Program-made: the position numbers and the translations under genes | Shown: piece after piece, positions 7,555 to 15,267 of the stretch | Position numbering within the stretch: position 1 is the first letter of the stretch | How the letters are laid out: every line of letters starts with the position of its first letter | Origin: Planctomycetota bacterium | Lineage (GTDB): Bacteria; Planctomycetota; B15-G4 | NCBI GenBank assembly: GCA_003644265.1 | Contig: QNBX01000086.1 | Coordinates: forward strand, 1-19,188 | Direction: 5' to 3' | Length of the DNA stretch: 19,188 nt | Notes under the pieces: generated by a model | The model's input: the letters and a program-made list of their open reading frames with translations, nothing else | Database searches by the model: none | Told to the model about the DNA's origin: nothing

Positions 7555-8157
7555 TCAGCGGCCCAGGGTGGCCATGAACTCAGCGCGGGTCTCGGTGCGC
7601 GACTTGAACGTGCCTCGCAGGGCCGAGGTCACCATGGTCGAGCCCGGCTTGCGGATGCCGCGCATGGTCATACAGGTATGGGTGGCCTCCAGCACCACAC
7701 CCACGCCCTGGGGCTGGAGCCGCTCCATGAGCAGGTCGGCGATCTGTGAGGTGAGCCGCTCCTGCACCTGCAGCCGGCGCGCGAACTCCTCCACCACCCG
7801 GGCCACCTTGCTGAGACCGACGATGCGGCCGTTGGGCACGTAGGCCACGTGGGCGTTGCCCGTGAAGGGCAGCATGTGGTGCTCGCAGAGGGAGTCGAAG
7901 GGGATGTCCTTCACGATGACCATCTCGTGGTGGTCCTCGGCGAAGGTGGTCTCCAGGTGCCGGCCTGGCTCCCGCAGCATGCCGCCGAGCACCTCGGCGT
8001 ACATGCGCGCCACGCGTGCGGGGGTCTCCAGCAGTCCATCGCGCGCGGCGTCCTCGCCCACGGCGGCCAGCAGCTCGCTCACGGCGGCCTCGACCCGGGC
8101 AGTGTCCACCGGCCCGGGGCTTCCATCGGCTGCGGTCCCGGTCTTGGATGACGCCAT
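7555..8157 (-). CDS. folE: GTP cyclohydrolase I
   Basis: 200 aa cytosolic enzyme converting GTP to 7,8-dihydroneopterin triphosphate, the first step of tetrahydrofolate or pterin synthesis. The type I zinc ligands are present: C91 and H94 in [12 protein letters not shown], and C162 in [11 protein letters not shown]. Other family segments are [19 protein letters not shown] (about 41-59), [20 protein letters not shown] (105-124) and [10 protein letters not shown] (135-144). The N-terminal 20 residues are Ala/Gly/Ser-rich and dispensable. The ATG at 8157 has GGAG six bases upstream and lies two bases after the ispG stop codon, so the two genes are translationally coupled. Upstream in-frame codons read ispG in another frame. 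Confidence 0.97.
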   Translation of the reverse strand: MASSKTGTAADGSPGPVDTARVEAAVSELLAAVGEDAARDGLLETPARVARMYAEVLGGMLREPGRHLETTFAEDHHEMVIVKDIPFDSLCEHHMLPFTGNAHVAYVPNGRIVGLSKVARVVEEFARRLQVQERLTSQIADLLMERLQPQGVGVVLEATHTCMTMRGIRKPGSTMVTSALRGTFKSRTETRAEFMATLGR

Positions 8158-8159
8158 CT

Positions 8160-9269
8160 TCAGCTCCCCTGCTTGACGGACTCGGCCGGCTCGCCCGCCT
8201 CGGCCAGGCGCTCGGCCTCCATGGCCGCGATCTCCTCGATCAGCGCGTCCACGATCTCGCTCTCCTTGACCTTGCGCACGGTGCGGCCCTTGCGGAACAG
8301 CAGGCCCTCGCCCGCCCCGCCGGCGATGCCGATGTCGGCCTCGCGCGCCTCGCCCGGTCCGTTCACGGCGCAACCCAGCACCGAGATCTTTACGGGCAGG
8401 GTGCAGGTGTTCAGGCGGCGCTTGATCTCGCCCACGATCTGCTCGAGGTCGATGTCGATGCGGCCGCAGGTGGGGCAGGCGATGATCTCGGGCGAGATGA
8501 CCCGCACGCCCGTGGCCTTGAGGATGTCGAAGGCCACCGGGATCTCGACCTCGGGGTCGGACGTGAGCGAGACCCGGATCGTGTCGCCGATGCCGGCCAG
8601 CAGGATGGCGCCGATGCCTGCGGCCGACTTGACGGCGCCGTAGGCCGGGTCGCCCGCCTCGGTGATGCCCACGTGCAGCGGCACGTCGCTGCGCTCGGCA
8701 AACAGCGAGTTGGCGCGCACGGCCGTGGGTACGTCGCTGGACTTGATGGACACGATCAGGTTGTGCACGCCCACCTCGCGCGCAAACGCCACGTGGCGCA
8801 GGGCGCTGTCCACCAGGGCCTCGGCCGAGGGCCAGCCGTACTGCTCCAGCAGGTCCTTTTCGAGCGAGCCGGCGTTGACGCCGATGCGTATGGTCGTGCC
8901 CTTGTCGCGCGCGGCGGTGAGCACCTCGCGCACCTTGGCTTGCTTGCCGATGTTGCCCGGGTTGATGCGCACCTTGTGCGCGCCGGCGGCGATGGCGGCC
9001 AGCGCCATCTTGTGGTTGAAGTGGATGTCGGCGATGAACGGGACGTCCATGGCGCGCAGGAACGCCGGGATGTTGGCGGCGGAGGCCTCGTCCGGGATGG
9101 TCACCCGCACGAGCTCGCAGCCCGCCTCCTGCAGGCGCAGGATCTGCGCGATGGTGGCGTCCGCGTCGTCGCTCGGCGTGTTGGTCATGGACTGCACGCG
9201 AACCGGGTGGTCGCTGCCGATGACCAGCTTGCCGACGGGCACCTGGATGGTCTGTCTGCGTGTCGTCAT
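8160..9269 (-). CDS. ispG: 4-hydroxy-3-methylbut-2-enyl diphosphate synthase (IspG/GcpE)
   Basis: 369 aa cytosolic iron-sulfur enzyme of the MEP pathway, which reductively opens MEcPP to HMBPP for isoprenoid precursor synthesis. The cluster ligands are C265 and C268 (IIACPTCGR), C300 and E307 ([12 protein letters not shown]), with exactly the spacing of the short bacterial form. The TIM-barrel N terminus shows VQSMTNT (26-32), [11 protein letters not shown] (80-90) and VRINPGNIG (100-108). It lacks the large insertion of plant/Chlamydia-type enzymes. The start is plausible by family length, but its ribosome-binding site is weak (GAGAA). It lies 33 bases after the M28 peptidase gene and two bases before folE. 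The C-terminal 30 residues are a charged tail beyond the usual core. Confidence 0.97.
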   Translation of the reverse strand: MTTRRQTIQVPVGKLVIGSDHPVRVQSMTNTPSDDADATIAQILRLQEAGCELVRVTIPDEASAANIPAFLRAMDVPFIADIHFNHKMALAAIAAGAHKVRINPGNIGKQAKVREVLTAARDKGTTIRIGVNAGSLEKDLLEQYGWPSAEALVDSALRHVAFAREVGVHNLIVSIKSSDVPTAVRANSLFAERSDVPLHVGITEAGDPAYGAVKSAAGIGAILLAGIGDTIRVSLTSDPEVEIPVAFDILKATGVRVISPEIIACPTCGRIDIDLEQIVGEIKRRLNTCTLPVKISVLGCAVNGPGEAREADIGIAGGAGEGLLFRKGRTVRKVKESEIVDALIEEIAAMEAERLAEAGEPAESVKQGS

Positions 9270-9302
9270 GAGGTTCTCGTGTGCGGGTGGTCCGACATGG
9301 GC

Positions 9303-11183
9303 TCAGGTCCCGCCGCGGGGCGCGTCAAGCGTCGCCGTGAAGCTGAGCGTCTCGTCGCCGCGCCGGACGGTGATCACGATCTCGTCGCCCGGCTCGTGGC
9401 TGAAGAGCAGCACTGAGTAGTCCTGCATGTTGCGGATGGGCGTGCCGTCCAGGGCGATGATGATGTCGCCGTGCAACAGCCCGCAGCGCTCGGCCGGCGA
9501 GCCCGCGCGCGTGCGGTTGACGCGCACGCCGTCGTCCTGCGAGTACGCCATGTCGGGGTAGGAGCCGAAGGACACGCTGTAGCTGCGGCCGGGCTTGGTG
9601 CTCTTGGCCTGCGCCACGCTCGTCGCGCGCCCCGCGTCCGGGTCCGTGAACACGGGCCGCGCGTCCAGGTCCGCCAGCAGCAGCGCAAGGCTGCCTCCCA
9701 GCGCCGCGATGTCAGCGCCCGCCACGATGTTGATGGCCGCCGTGTCGTCGTCGGGCGAGTGGTACTCGTCGTGCAGTCCGGTGAAGAGGCTGTACACAGG
9801 GATGTGCGCCTCGAAGAAGGGCTGGTGATCGCTGTTGGGCGGGACCGACGGGCTGGTGACCACGTCGAGGTCCGCGTCCAGCTGCTCCAGCGCGTCGTCC
9901 AACAGGTCGGCCAGCGAGGCGGCCGTACCCACGCCGCCCACTTCCAGCTGACCGCCCTCGCTGCGACCGATCATGTCCATGTTGATCATGGCCACGCAGT
10001 CGAGCAGCGGCAACGCAGGCTGGGCGACGTAGTGACGGCTGCCCAGCAGGCCCCACTCCTCGGCACCCCAGAACGCCAACACGATCGGCCGCGCGGGCCG
10101 CGTCTTGCGCTGCGAGAGCGACCGAGCCAGCTCCAGCAGGCCCGCGGATCCGGTGGCGTTGTCGTCGGCGCCGTTGTGGATCTGCCCCACCGCCGCGGCG
10201 CCGCGCATGGAGCCGCCGTGCCGGCCGTAGCCCAGGTGATCGAGATGCGCGCCCAGCACGACGTGCTCGCCGTCACGCACGTCGCCCGCGCCCGGCAACA
10301 GCGCCAGCAGGTTCCAGGTGCTGACGGTCGACAGCTCGGCGGCCACGGCCAGGTCTGCGCGGGCGTCGTCCAGCAGGCGCGAACGCGGCGCGAGCTCGCT
10401 GTCCAGCGCGCGCTGCTCCGCCTCCAGGTCCAGGCCCAGCGGACCCAGCGCCCGCTGCGCGGCGGCCCAGGTCAGGCTCACCGCCGGCAACGACGCGGTG
10501 GCGCCGCGGAACGAGTTGGCGTAGAGGATGGCCTGGTCCCCGCGCTGGCCCACATCGCGCGGCGCGTTGACGATGATGATGCCCGCCGCGCCGTGCTTAT
10601 AGGCCTCGTTGATCTTGTTGAAGAGCGTGATGTGCTTCTGGCCCCTGCCCGCGAGCCAGCGCCCGCTGCCGGGCTCGTGGCCGTCGGGCAGCGGACCGCC
10701 GCGCAACACCACCACCACGCGCCCCTCGAGTTCGAGCCCGGCGTAGTCGTCCCAGGTGCCCTGCCAGCTGTCATCGCCGGGGTCCGCCATGCCGTAGCCG
10801 GCGAACGCCAGCGCGCCCTCGACCTGACCGCTGGGCGCCGAGGCAAAGGGCATCCAGTCGCGCTCCAGTTCCAGCGCCAGGCTGCCCAGGCTGAGGCGAT
10901 TGCCGTCGGACATGAGCTCGCGGTTGCCGCTGGCCTCAAAGCGCTGCAGCCAGCCGCCGTCGTCGCCCAGGGGCACCAGGCCCGCCGCGGTCAGGTGCCG
11001 CGCCACGTAGTCGCTGGCCGCCTGGAAACCGGCGCTGCCAGCCTGGCGCCCCTCGCGCGCGTCGTCGGCCAGCCAGGCCACGTGCTCGCCGAAGCGCTCC
11101 GCGGTCGGGCGCGGCTGCGGCGCAGCACAGGCCAGCGACGCAAACACAATGAACAGTCCGGCGCTGGATGGTGAGAGGCGCAT
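9303..11183 (-). CDS. M28-family zinc aminopeptidase lipoprotein with PA-type insert and PDZ domain
   Basis: 626 aa. The N terminus has Arg2, a hydrophobic core and a Cys at 19 (FASLAC), a permissive lipobox, so probably a lipid-anchored exported protein. M28 co-catalytic zinc ligands are all visible: H313 ([10 protein letters not shown]), D341 (NGADDNATG), E375/E376 (WGAEEWG), D403 (INMDMIGR) and H475 (DEYHSPDDD). Residues about 120-240 look like the protease-associated insert typical of the family. A PDZ domain occupies roughly 530-615 ([20 protein letters not shown]). Such enzymes remove N-terminal residues from peptides. The start ATG lacks a strong ribosome-binding site, and a run of ten C on the coding strand lies 30-40 bases upstream. 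It heads a minus-strand unit with ispG and folE downstream, although a functional link is not obvious. Confidence 0.93.
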   Translation of the reverse strand: MRLSPSSAGLFIVFASLACAAPQPRPTAERFGEHVAWLADDAREGRQAGSAGFQAASDYVARHLTAAGLVPLGDDGGWLQRFEASGNRELMSDGNRLSLGSLALELERDWMPFASAPSGQVEGALAFAGYGMADPGDDSWQGTWDDYAGLELEGRVVVVLRGGPLPDGHEPGSGRWLAGRGQKHITLFNKINEAYKHGAAGIIIVNAPRDVGQRGDQAILYANSFRGATASLPAVSLTWAAAQRALGPLGLDLEAEQRALDSELAPRSRLLDDARADLAVAAELSTVSTWNLLALLPGAGDVRDGEHVVLGAHLDHLGYGRHGGSMRGAAAVGQIHNGADDNATGSAGLLELARSLSQRKTRPARPIVLAFWGAEEWGLLGSRHYVAQPALPLLDCVAMINMDMIGRSEGGQLEVGGVGTAASLADLLDDALEQLDADLDVVTSPSVPPNSDHQPFFEAHIPVYSLFTGLHDEYHSPDDDTAAINIVAGADIAALGGSLALLLADLDARPVFTDPDAGRATSVAQAKSTKPGRSYSVSFGSYPDMAYSQDDGVRVNRTRAGSPAERCGLLHGDIIIALDGTPIRNMQDYSVLLFSHEPGDEIVITVRRGDETLSFTATLDAPRGGT

Positions 11184-11325
11184 GCGGCATTCCAGGGGAG
11201 CGCGATCCCCCGAGGGGGGGGGGCGAAGCGCCTAACTTAGCAGCCCGGAGGCGCGCGGCGTGCTCGCCGTCGCGAACGCGCGGGGTCGCCCGTCGCCCCC
11301 AGCTCAGCTGCTGGTCAGGAGGGCG
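11184..11325. other. Spacer between sufS and the M28 gene with a ten-G tract
   Basis: No gene. A run of ten G on the plus strand (11214-11223) follows GATCCCCCGA, so the region can fold as a short C5/G5 hairpin. No convincing promoter hexamers were found ahead of the M28 gene, which leaves open whether it has its own promoter or is read through from sufS. Confidence 0.5.
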
Positions 11326-12558
11326 TCAGCGGCAGGCCGCCAGCGCCTCGGGCAGTACGGCCAGGAAGTGCTCGATGTCCTCGCGCGTGTTGTAGAGCGC
11401 CAGGCTGGCTCGCACGGTGGGTCCGCGACCCATGCGACGCAGCAGGGGCTCGGCGCAGTGCCAGCCCACGCGCACCGCCACGCCGGCCAGGTCCAGCACG
11501 GTGGCCGCCACGTGGGGGTCGCCGCCGGGCATGACCAGCGAGACCGAACCCGAGCGCCCGGCTGCGTCCGCCGGCCCCACGACCTGCACGCCGTCGATGG
11601 CGGCCAAGCCCTCCAACAAGCGCTCCATCAGGGCCAACTCGTGAGCACGGATGGCGGACAGCCCCAACTCGTCCAGCAGGTCGAGGGCCGGGACCAGGGC
11701 GGACACCGGCGCGGCGGCGGGGGTGCCGGCCTCAAAGCGCAGGGGCACGGCAGCCCAGCTGGCCGATTGCGCGTCCACCGCCGCGACCATCTCTCCGCCG
11801 AAGACCACCGGCTCGGTCTGCTCCAGGGCCTCGCGCCGGCCGCGCAGCATGCCCACGCCCATGGGCCCGTAGGCCTTGTGGGCGCTGCAGGCCAGAAACT
11901 CGGCGGCGCGGCTGCCGTCGTCCAGCGGCAGGTGGCCCAGGGCCTGGGTCACGTCCAGCAGCACGGCCATGCCGCGGGCCTGGGCCTGGGCCACCAGGCG
12001 CTCGGTGGGCACCAGGCTGCCCAGGGCGTTGCTGACCCGCGTGGCCGCCAGGAAGCGCCCGTCCTCGGGCAGCTCCCAGGGCTCCTCCAGGCGGCCGTTG
12101 TCGTCCACCGGCAGCACGTGCAGGCGCGCGCCCGTGCGGCGGCAGACCTGCTGCCAGGGCACCAGGTTGCTGTGGTGCTCCAGGCCGGTCACCACCACGG
12201 CGTCGCCCGGTCCCACGCGCGGCTCGACGTAGCCCCGCGCCACCAGATTGATGCTGTCGGTGGCGTTGCGCGTGAAGACCACCTCGCCCGGCGCGCTCTC
12301 CAGAAAGCGGGCCATGCGCCCCCGCGCGCCCTCGTAGGCGGCCGTGGCGGCCTGACCCGCGCGGTGGACGGCCCGGTGCACGTTGGCGTTGTGCTCGATG
12401 TAGAAGCGCTGCAGCGCGTCCAGCACGGCCTGGGGTCGATGGGTCGTGGCGGCGTTGTCGAGCGGCACGGCGACCTCGCCCGCCGCCCCGCTCAAGGCCG
12501 GAAACAGCGCCCGCGCCGAGGCCCCCGGGCAGAGGCTGCCGCCGGCCTGACCCGCCAC
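11326..12558 (-). CDS. sufS: SufS-type (group II) cysteine desulfurase
   Basis: 410 aa with the GTG start. PLP enzyme that takes sulfur from L-cysteine for iron-sulfur cluster assembly or other sulfur transfer. Segments: LDNAATTHRPQAVLDALQRF (33-52), the GLEHHSN motif (125-131), the DxxQ PLP site DVTQ (202-205), the Schiff-base lysine K228 in SAHKAYGPMGVGML, and the catalytic cysteine C368 in RVGWHCAEPL, typical of the SufS/CsdA group. The segment ARALFPALSGAAGEVAVPLD aligns with the family's N terminus, so the start must lie upstream of it: GTG at 12558 or TTG at 12567, the latter overlapping the YqeY stop codon. GTG is preferred weakly. No sufBCD or sufE neighbours are visible; it is coupled to a YqeY gene. 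Gene symbol by family resemblance; it could equally be called csd. Confidence 0.88.
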   Translation of the reverse strand: MAGQAGGSLCPGASARALFPALSGAAGEVAVPLDNAATTHRPQAVLDALQRFYIEHNANVHRAVHRAGQAATAAYEGARGRMARFLESAPGEVVFTRNATDSINLVARGYVEPRVGPGDAVVVTGLEHHSNLVPWQQVCRRTGARLHVLPVDDNGRLEEPWELPEDGRFLAATRVSNALGSLVPTERLVAQAQARGMAVLLDVTQALGHLPLDDGSRAAEFLACSAHKAYGPMGVGMLRGRREALEQTEPVVFGGEMVAAVDAQSASWAAVPLRFEAGTPAAAPVSALVPALDLLDELGLSAIRAHELALMERLLEGLAAIDGVQVVGPADAAGRSGSVSLVMPGGDPHVAATVLDLAGVAVRVGWHCAEPLLRRMGRGPTVRASLALYNTREDIEHFLAVLPEALAACR

Positions 12559-12563
12559 CCCGC

Positions 12564-13019
12564 TCAACCCAGCTTGCCGGCCACCAGGGCCGAGACCGCC
12601 TTGCCGTCCGCGCGGCCCTGGCTGCGCGCCATGACCGCCTTCATCACCGCGCCCATCTCCTTCTTGGAGCTGGCGCCCAGCTCGGAGATCACGGCGTCCA
12701 CCAGGGCCGCCAGCTCCTCGGCCGGAAGGGCGCTGGGCAGATAGCGCTCCAGCACGGCGATCTGGGCCCGCTCCACCGCCTCCAACTCCGGTCGGCTGGC
12801 GTCGGCGTACATCTGGGCGGACTCGCTGCGGGTCTTGACACCCTTGCGCAGGATGCGCAGCACGAAGGCGTCCTCGAAGCCCTCGCGCTCCATGCCCTCG
12901 TTGATGGCGGCGTTCTTGAGCTCGGACAGCACCATGCGCAGCACGACCAGGTCGTCCTTGGCGCCCGCTTTCATGGCCAGCTTGACGTCGTCCTTCAGGC
13001 GCTTCTCGAGGGTGGTCAT
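12564..13019 (-). CDS. yqeY: GatB/YqeY domain-containing protein
   Basis: 151 aa cytosolic protein, full length for the YqeY family. Recognised by MTTLEKRLKDDVKLAMKAGA (1-20), then LRMVLSELKNAAINEG, and the C-terminal helical tRNA-binding-like tail MGAVMKAVMARSQGRADGKA ending VAGKLG. The domain is related to the C-terminal domain of the GatB amidotransferase subunit; its cellular role is not firmly known. Start ATG has AGGAG seven bases upstream; a longer in-frame start would cross the promoter. The stop codon overlaps the alternative TTG of sufS and is six bases from its GTG, so the genes form one unit. Transcribed from the candidate promoter at 13059-13086. Confidence 0.93.
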   Translation of the reverse strand: MTTLEKRLKDDVKLAMKAGAKDDLVVLRMVLSELKNAAINEGMEREGFEDAFVLRILRKGVKTRSESAQMYADASRPELEAVERAQIAVLERYLPSALPAEELAALVDAVISELGASSKKEMGAVMKAVMARSQGRADGKAVSALVAGKLG

Positions 13020-13058
13020 GACAGAACTCCTGGACACGCGGTTCGGGGTGGGCGCGTG

Positions 13059-13066
13059 AGTATACT
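13059..13066 (+). promoter_or_regulatory. Shared palindromic -10 element, plus-strand promoter of the HEAT/cyclophilin gene
   Basis: AGTATACT is a perfect 8-bp palindrome, so TATACT reads on both strands (13061-13066 on plus). A plus-strand start six to eight bases downstream falls at about 13072-13075, at or next to the ATG at 13075, implying a leaderless or nearly leaderless message. No good -35 is found at 16-18 bases. No Shine-Dalgarno lies upstream of that ATG, in keeping with leaderless initiation. Confidence 0.4.
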
Positions 13067-13086
13067 GCCGCGCCATGGACGGTCAG
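13059..13086 (-). promoter_or_regulatory. Candidate promoter of yqeY-sufS
   Basis: Minus-strand CTGACC (13086-13081) and TATACT (13064-13059) are separated by 16 bases; the -35 matches TTGACA at four positions. A start near 13052 gives a 33-nt leader containing the AGGAG. The -35 lies within the first codons of the divergent HEAT gene. Confidence 0.45.
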
Positions 13087-15171
13087 TGTGTAGTACGGCG
13101 AGGCCTGCGGGCGCTCGCATGGGGCCTGCTGCTGGGGATTTCGACCACGGCATGCGTAACAAACGACGAGGCCGAGGCGCCGCTGGCCAGCGAGCAGCCC
13201 GGTTTCTCCGGCGAAGCCCGCGATCTGCTGAGCCATCTGGTGGACGACGGCTCGCTGGTGGACGGCCTCGCGGACCCGGACCCGGCTCGACGCCGGCTGG
13301 CCGCCCGAGGCCTGGCGAGGCTGCCCGCGGTGGACCCGCCGGCACCGGTGGTGGGCGCCCTGGCCACCGAATCCGACCCGGAGACCCTGGCGCTGCTCTG
13401 CTTTGCCGTGGGGCGCTGGGCTGAGCCCTCGTCCCGGGAGCTGCTGCGCAACAACGCCACGCACCCCAGCGAGGTCGTGCGCGCCGCCGCCGTGGACGCC
13501 CTCTCGCGCCTGAAGGACGACCGCCTCACCACCGATCTGGTGCAGGCGCTGTCGGACCGGCGGGCCGCCGTGCGCGGTGCCGCCGCCCTGGGACTGGCAC
13601 GGCTGGACGCGCGCCGATCCGAGCATGAGCGCCAGGCCACCGAGACCCAGATGCGCGCCCGCGATCAAGCCCTGCACCGTCTGGCCACGGACGACCCCGA
13701 TCCGGCCGTGCGTTGGCGAGCCACATACGCCTTGGCCAGCGTGCGCCCGCGCCCGGTGCACATCGCCACCCTGATGGCCTGCATGGACGACCCGCACGAG
13801 CCGCTGGTGCGCGCCTTCGCCCTGCGCGGTCTCATCAGCCACGGCCGCGCAGGAGACCTCGATGGCGCCAGCCTGGCCGCGCCCCGGGTCTTGGATGCCG
13901 ACGCCCGGGTGGCCACCGAAGCCGGACGTGTCGTCGCCGAGCTAGGCAGCTATCAGCAGGTTTTTTACCTCGCAAAGAACAGCAATCTTGCTGGCATCCG
14001 TGTCCTTGCCTGGGAGGGCATGGGAGCCGCCCGGGCGCGGGATCGGCAGGACGGGGCCGGCTCGCCCGAGGCCCTCGCGGCCCTCAATGCGCTGGACAGC
14101 GAGGTGCTGGCTGCCGCCGAGGCCGAGACGTCAGCCTGGGTCCGGCGCGCGGCGCTGGTGTTCCAGGCCAGCGTGCTGCAGAACATGGCTGACGCCCTCG
14201 GCGCCGATTGGCGCGAGCTGGTCGCTCCGGCCGCCGAGCTGGAGCGGGGACGCAGTGACGTGGGCGGCCTGGCCCTGACGCGCCTGGCCACGTCGCTCGA
14301 ACGCCGCGACCGGGAGGCCGCCGCCGATCTCCTCGGCCGGGGCGTCCTGCGCGACGACGACGTGCTGACGACCTTGCTAGCGGACCCCGAGCCCGCCGTG
14401 CGCGCCGCCGCCCTGCCCATCCTGGAGCTCGAGCGCCTGTCTTCGCTCTGGTCTCGACTGCGCGAGGCGCTGGAGGGCGACGACGTGGCCGCCATGGGAG
14501 CCGCCGCCACGGCCTGCGCCCCCATCGTCGCCAGCGGGCGGGCGCCGCCCTGGTTGACCCTGGCCCTGGCCACCGCCCTGGACCGATCCGCGCGCGACTG
14601 GCGCCTGGAGGAAGCCCGCGTGGAGCTGGCCGACGCCATGGGCCTGCCGCCGCTCGATCCGGTGCCGCCCCGCGCCGCCGAGGATGGCCGCACGCTGCTC
14701 GAGCTGCTGGTGGCCTGGGATCTGGCCGCGGCCGACGACCCCTCCCCGCGCCTGGTCTTCAGCACCGATCGCGGCGAACTGGTCGTCGAACTGGACCGGG
14801 CCCTGGCCCCACGCCACGTGGAGAACGTGCTGGAGCTGGCCGCGGCCGGCGTCTACGACGGCCTGGACTTCCATCGCGTGGTGCCCGACTTCGTGCTGCA
14901 GGGCCTCGACCCCCGCGGCGACGGCTGGGGCACGGGCGGCCGGCGCGTGCCCGACGAGTTCAGCCCGACTCCTTACCTCACCGGCACCCTGGGCATGCCG
15001 CGCGTGCAGCGGCCGCACACCGGCGGCTGCCAGATCTTCATCACGCACCTACCCACGCCCCGCCTCGACGGCGAGTACACGGTCTTCGGCCAGGTGGTCG
15101 CCGGCCTCGAACTGCTGCCTCTGTTCGAGGTGGGAGACCGCGTGCACCGCGTGCGACGCCAGGGCGGCTGA
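13075..15171 (+). CDS. HEAT-repeat lipoprotein with C-terminal cyclophilin-type peptidyl-prolyl isomerase domain
   Basis: 698 aa. The N terminus has Arg8/Arg9/Arg12, a hydrophobic run and Cys27 after TTA, a plausible lipoprotein signal. Residues about 50-450 are tandem HEAT-like alpha-helical repeats, seen as recurring D-P-D/E-x-x-V/L-R-x-x-A-A-x-x-L units (for example DPDPAVRWRATYALASV, DPEPAVRAAALPILELE). A cyclophilin domain runs from about 559 to 695: FSTDRGELVVELD, FHRVVPDFVLQGLDPRGDG (F599, R601 and Q609 match cyclophilin active-site positions), GGCQIFITHLPTPRLDGEYT. It probably acts outside the cytoplasmic membrane as a proline isomerase or chaperone with a scaffold. The start follows the -10 element directly with no ribosome-binding site; no later in-frame start would keep the signal peptide. 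Divergent from yqeY, convergent with the ATPase gene. Confidence 0.9.
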   Translation: MDGQCVVRRGLRALAWGLLLGISTTACVTNDEAEAPLASEQPGFSGEARDLLSHLVDDGSLVDGLADPDPARRRLAARGLARLPAVDPPAPVVGALATESDPETLALLCFAVGRWAEPSSRELLRNNATHPSEVVRAAAVDALSRLKDDRLTTDLVQALSDRRAAVRGAAALGLARLDARRSEHERQATETQMRARDQALHRLATDDPDPAVRWRATYALASVRPRPVHIATLMACMDDPHEPLVRAFALRGLISHGRAGDLDGASLAAPRVLDADARVATEAGRVVAELGSYQQVFYLAKNSNLAGIRVLAWEGMGAARARDRQDGAGSPEALAALNALDSEVLAAAEAETSAWVRRAALVFQASVLQNMADALGADWRELVAPAAELERGRSDVGGLALTRLATSLERRDREAAADLLGRGVLRDDDVLTTLLADPEPAVRAAALPILELERLSSLWSRLREALEGDDVAAMGAAATACAPIVASGRAPPWLTLALATALDRSARDWRLEEARVELADAMGLPPLDPVPPRAAEDGRTLLELLVAWDLAAADDPSPRLVFSTDRGELVVELDRALAPRHVENVLELAAAGVYDGLDFHRVVPDFVLQGLDPRGDGWGTGGRRVPDEFSPTPYLTGTLGMPRVQRPHTGGCQIFITHLPTPRLDGEYTVFGQVVAGLELLPLFEVGDRVHRVRRQGG

Positions 15172-15267
15172 GCGCGCAGGCGCTACGAGCGGCATGCTGC
15201 GCCGCCCGACGCGAGGGGGCCGACGGCATGACTCATCGTTGAGCTCTGCGCCCAAAGCGCGCACCGA

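Noticed and set aside
9471..11174. Plus-strand open frame opposite the M28 peptidase
   Set aside because: Compositional shadow rich in Arg, Val, Ala and Gln, without domain features.
12559..13842. N-terminal extension of the SufS frame through yqeY and into the HEAT gene
   Set aside because: The extension overlaps YqeY in another frame and the divergent promoter; SufS homology begins only after about 12,540, so a start at 12558 or 12567 suffices.
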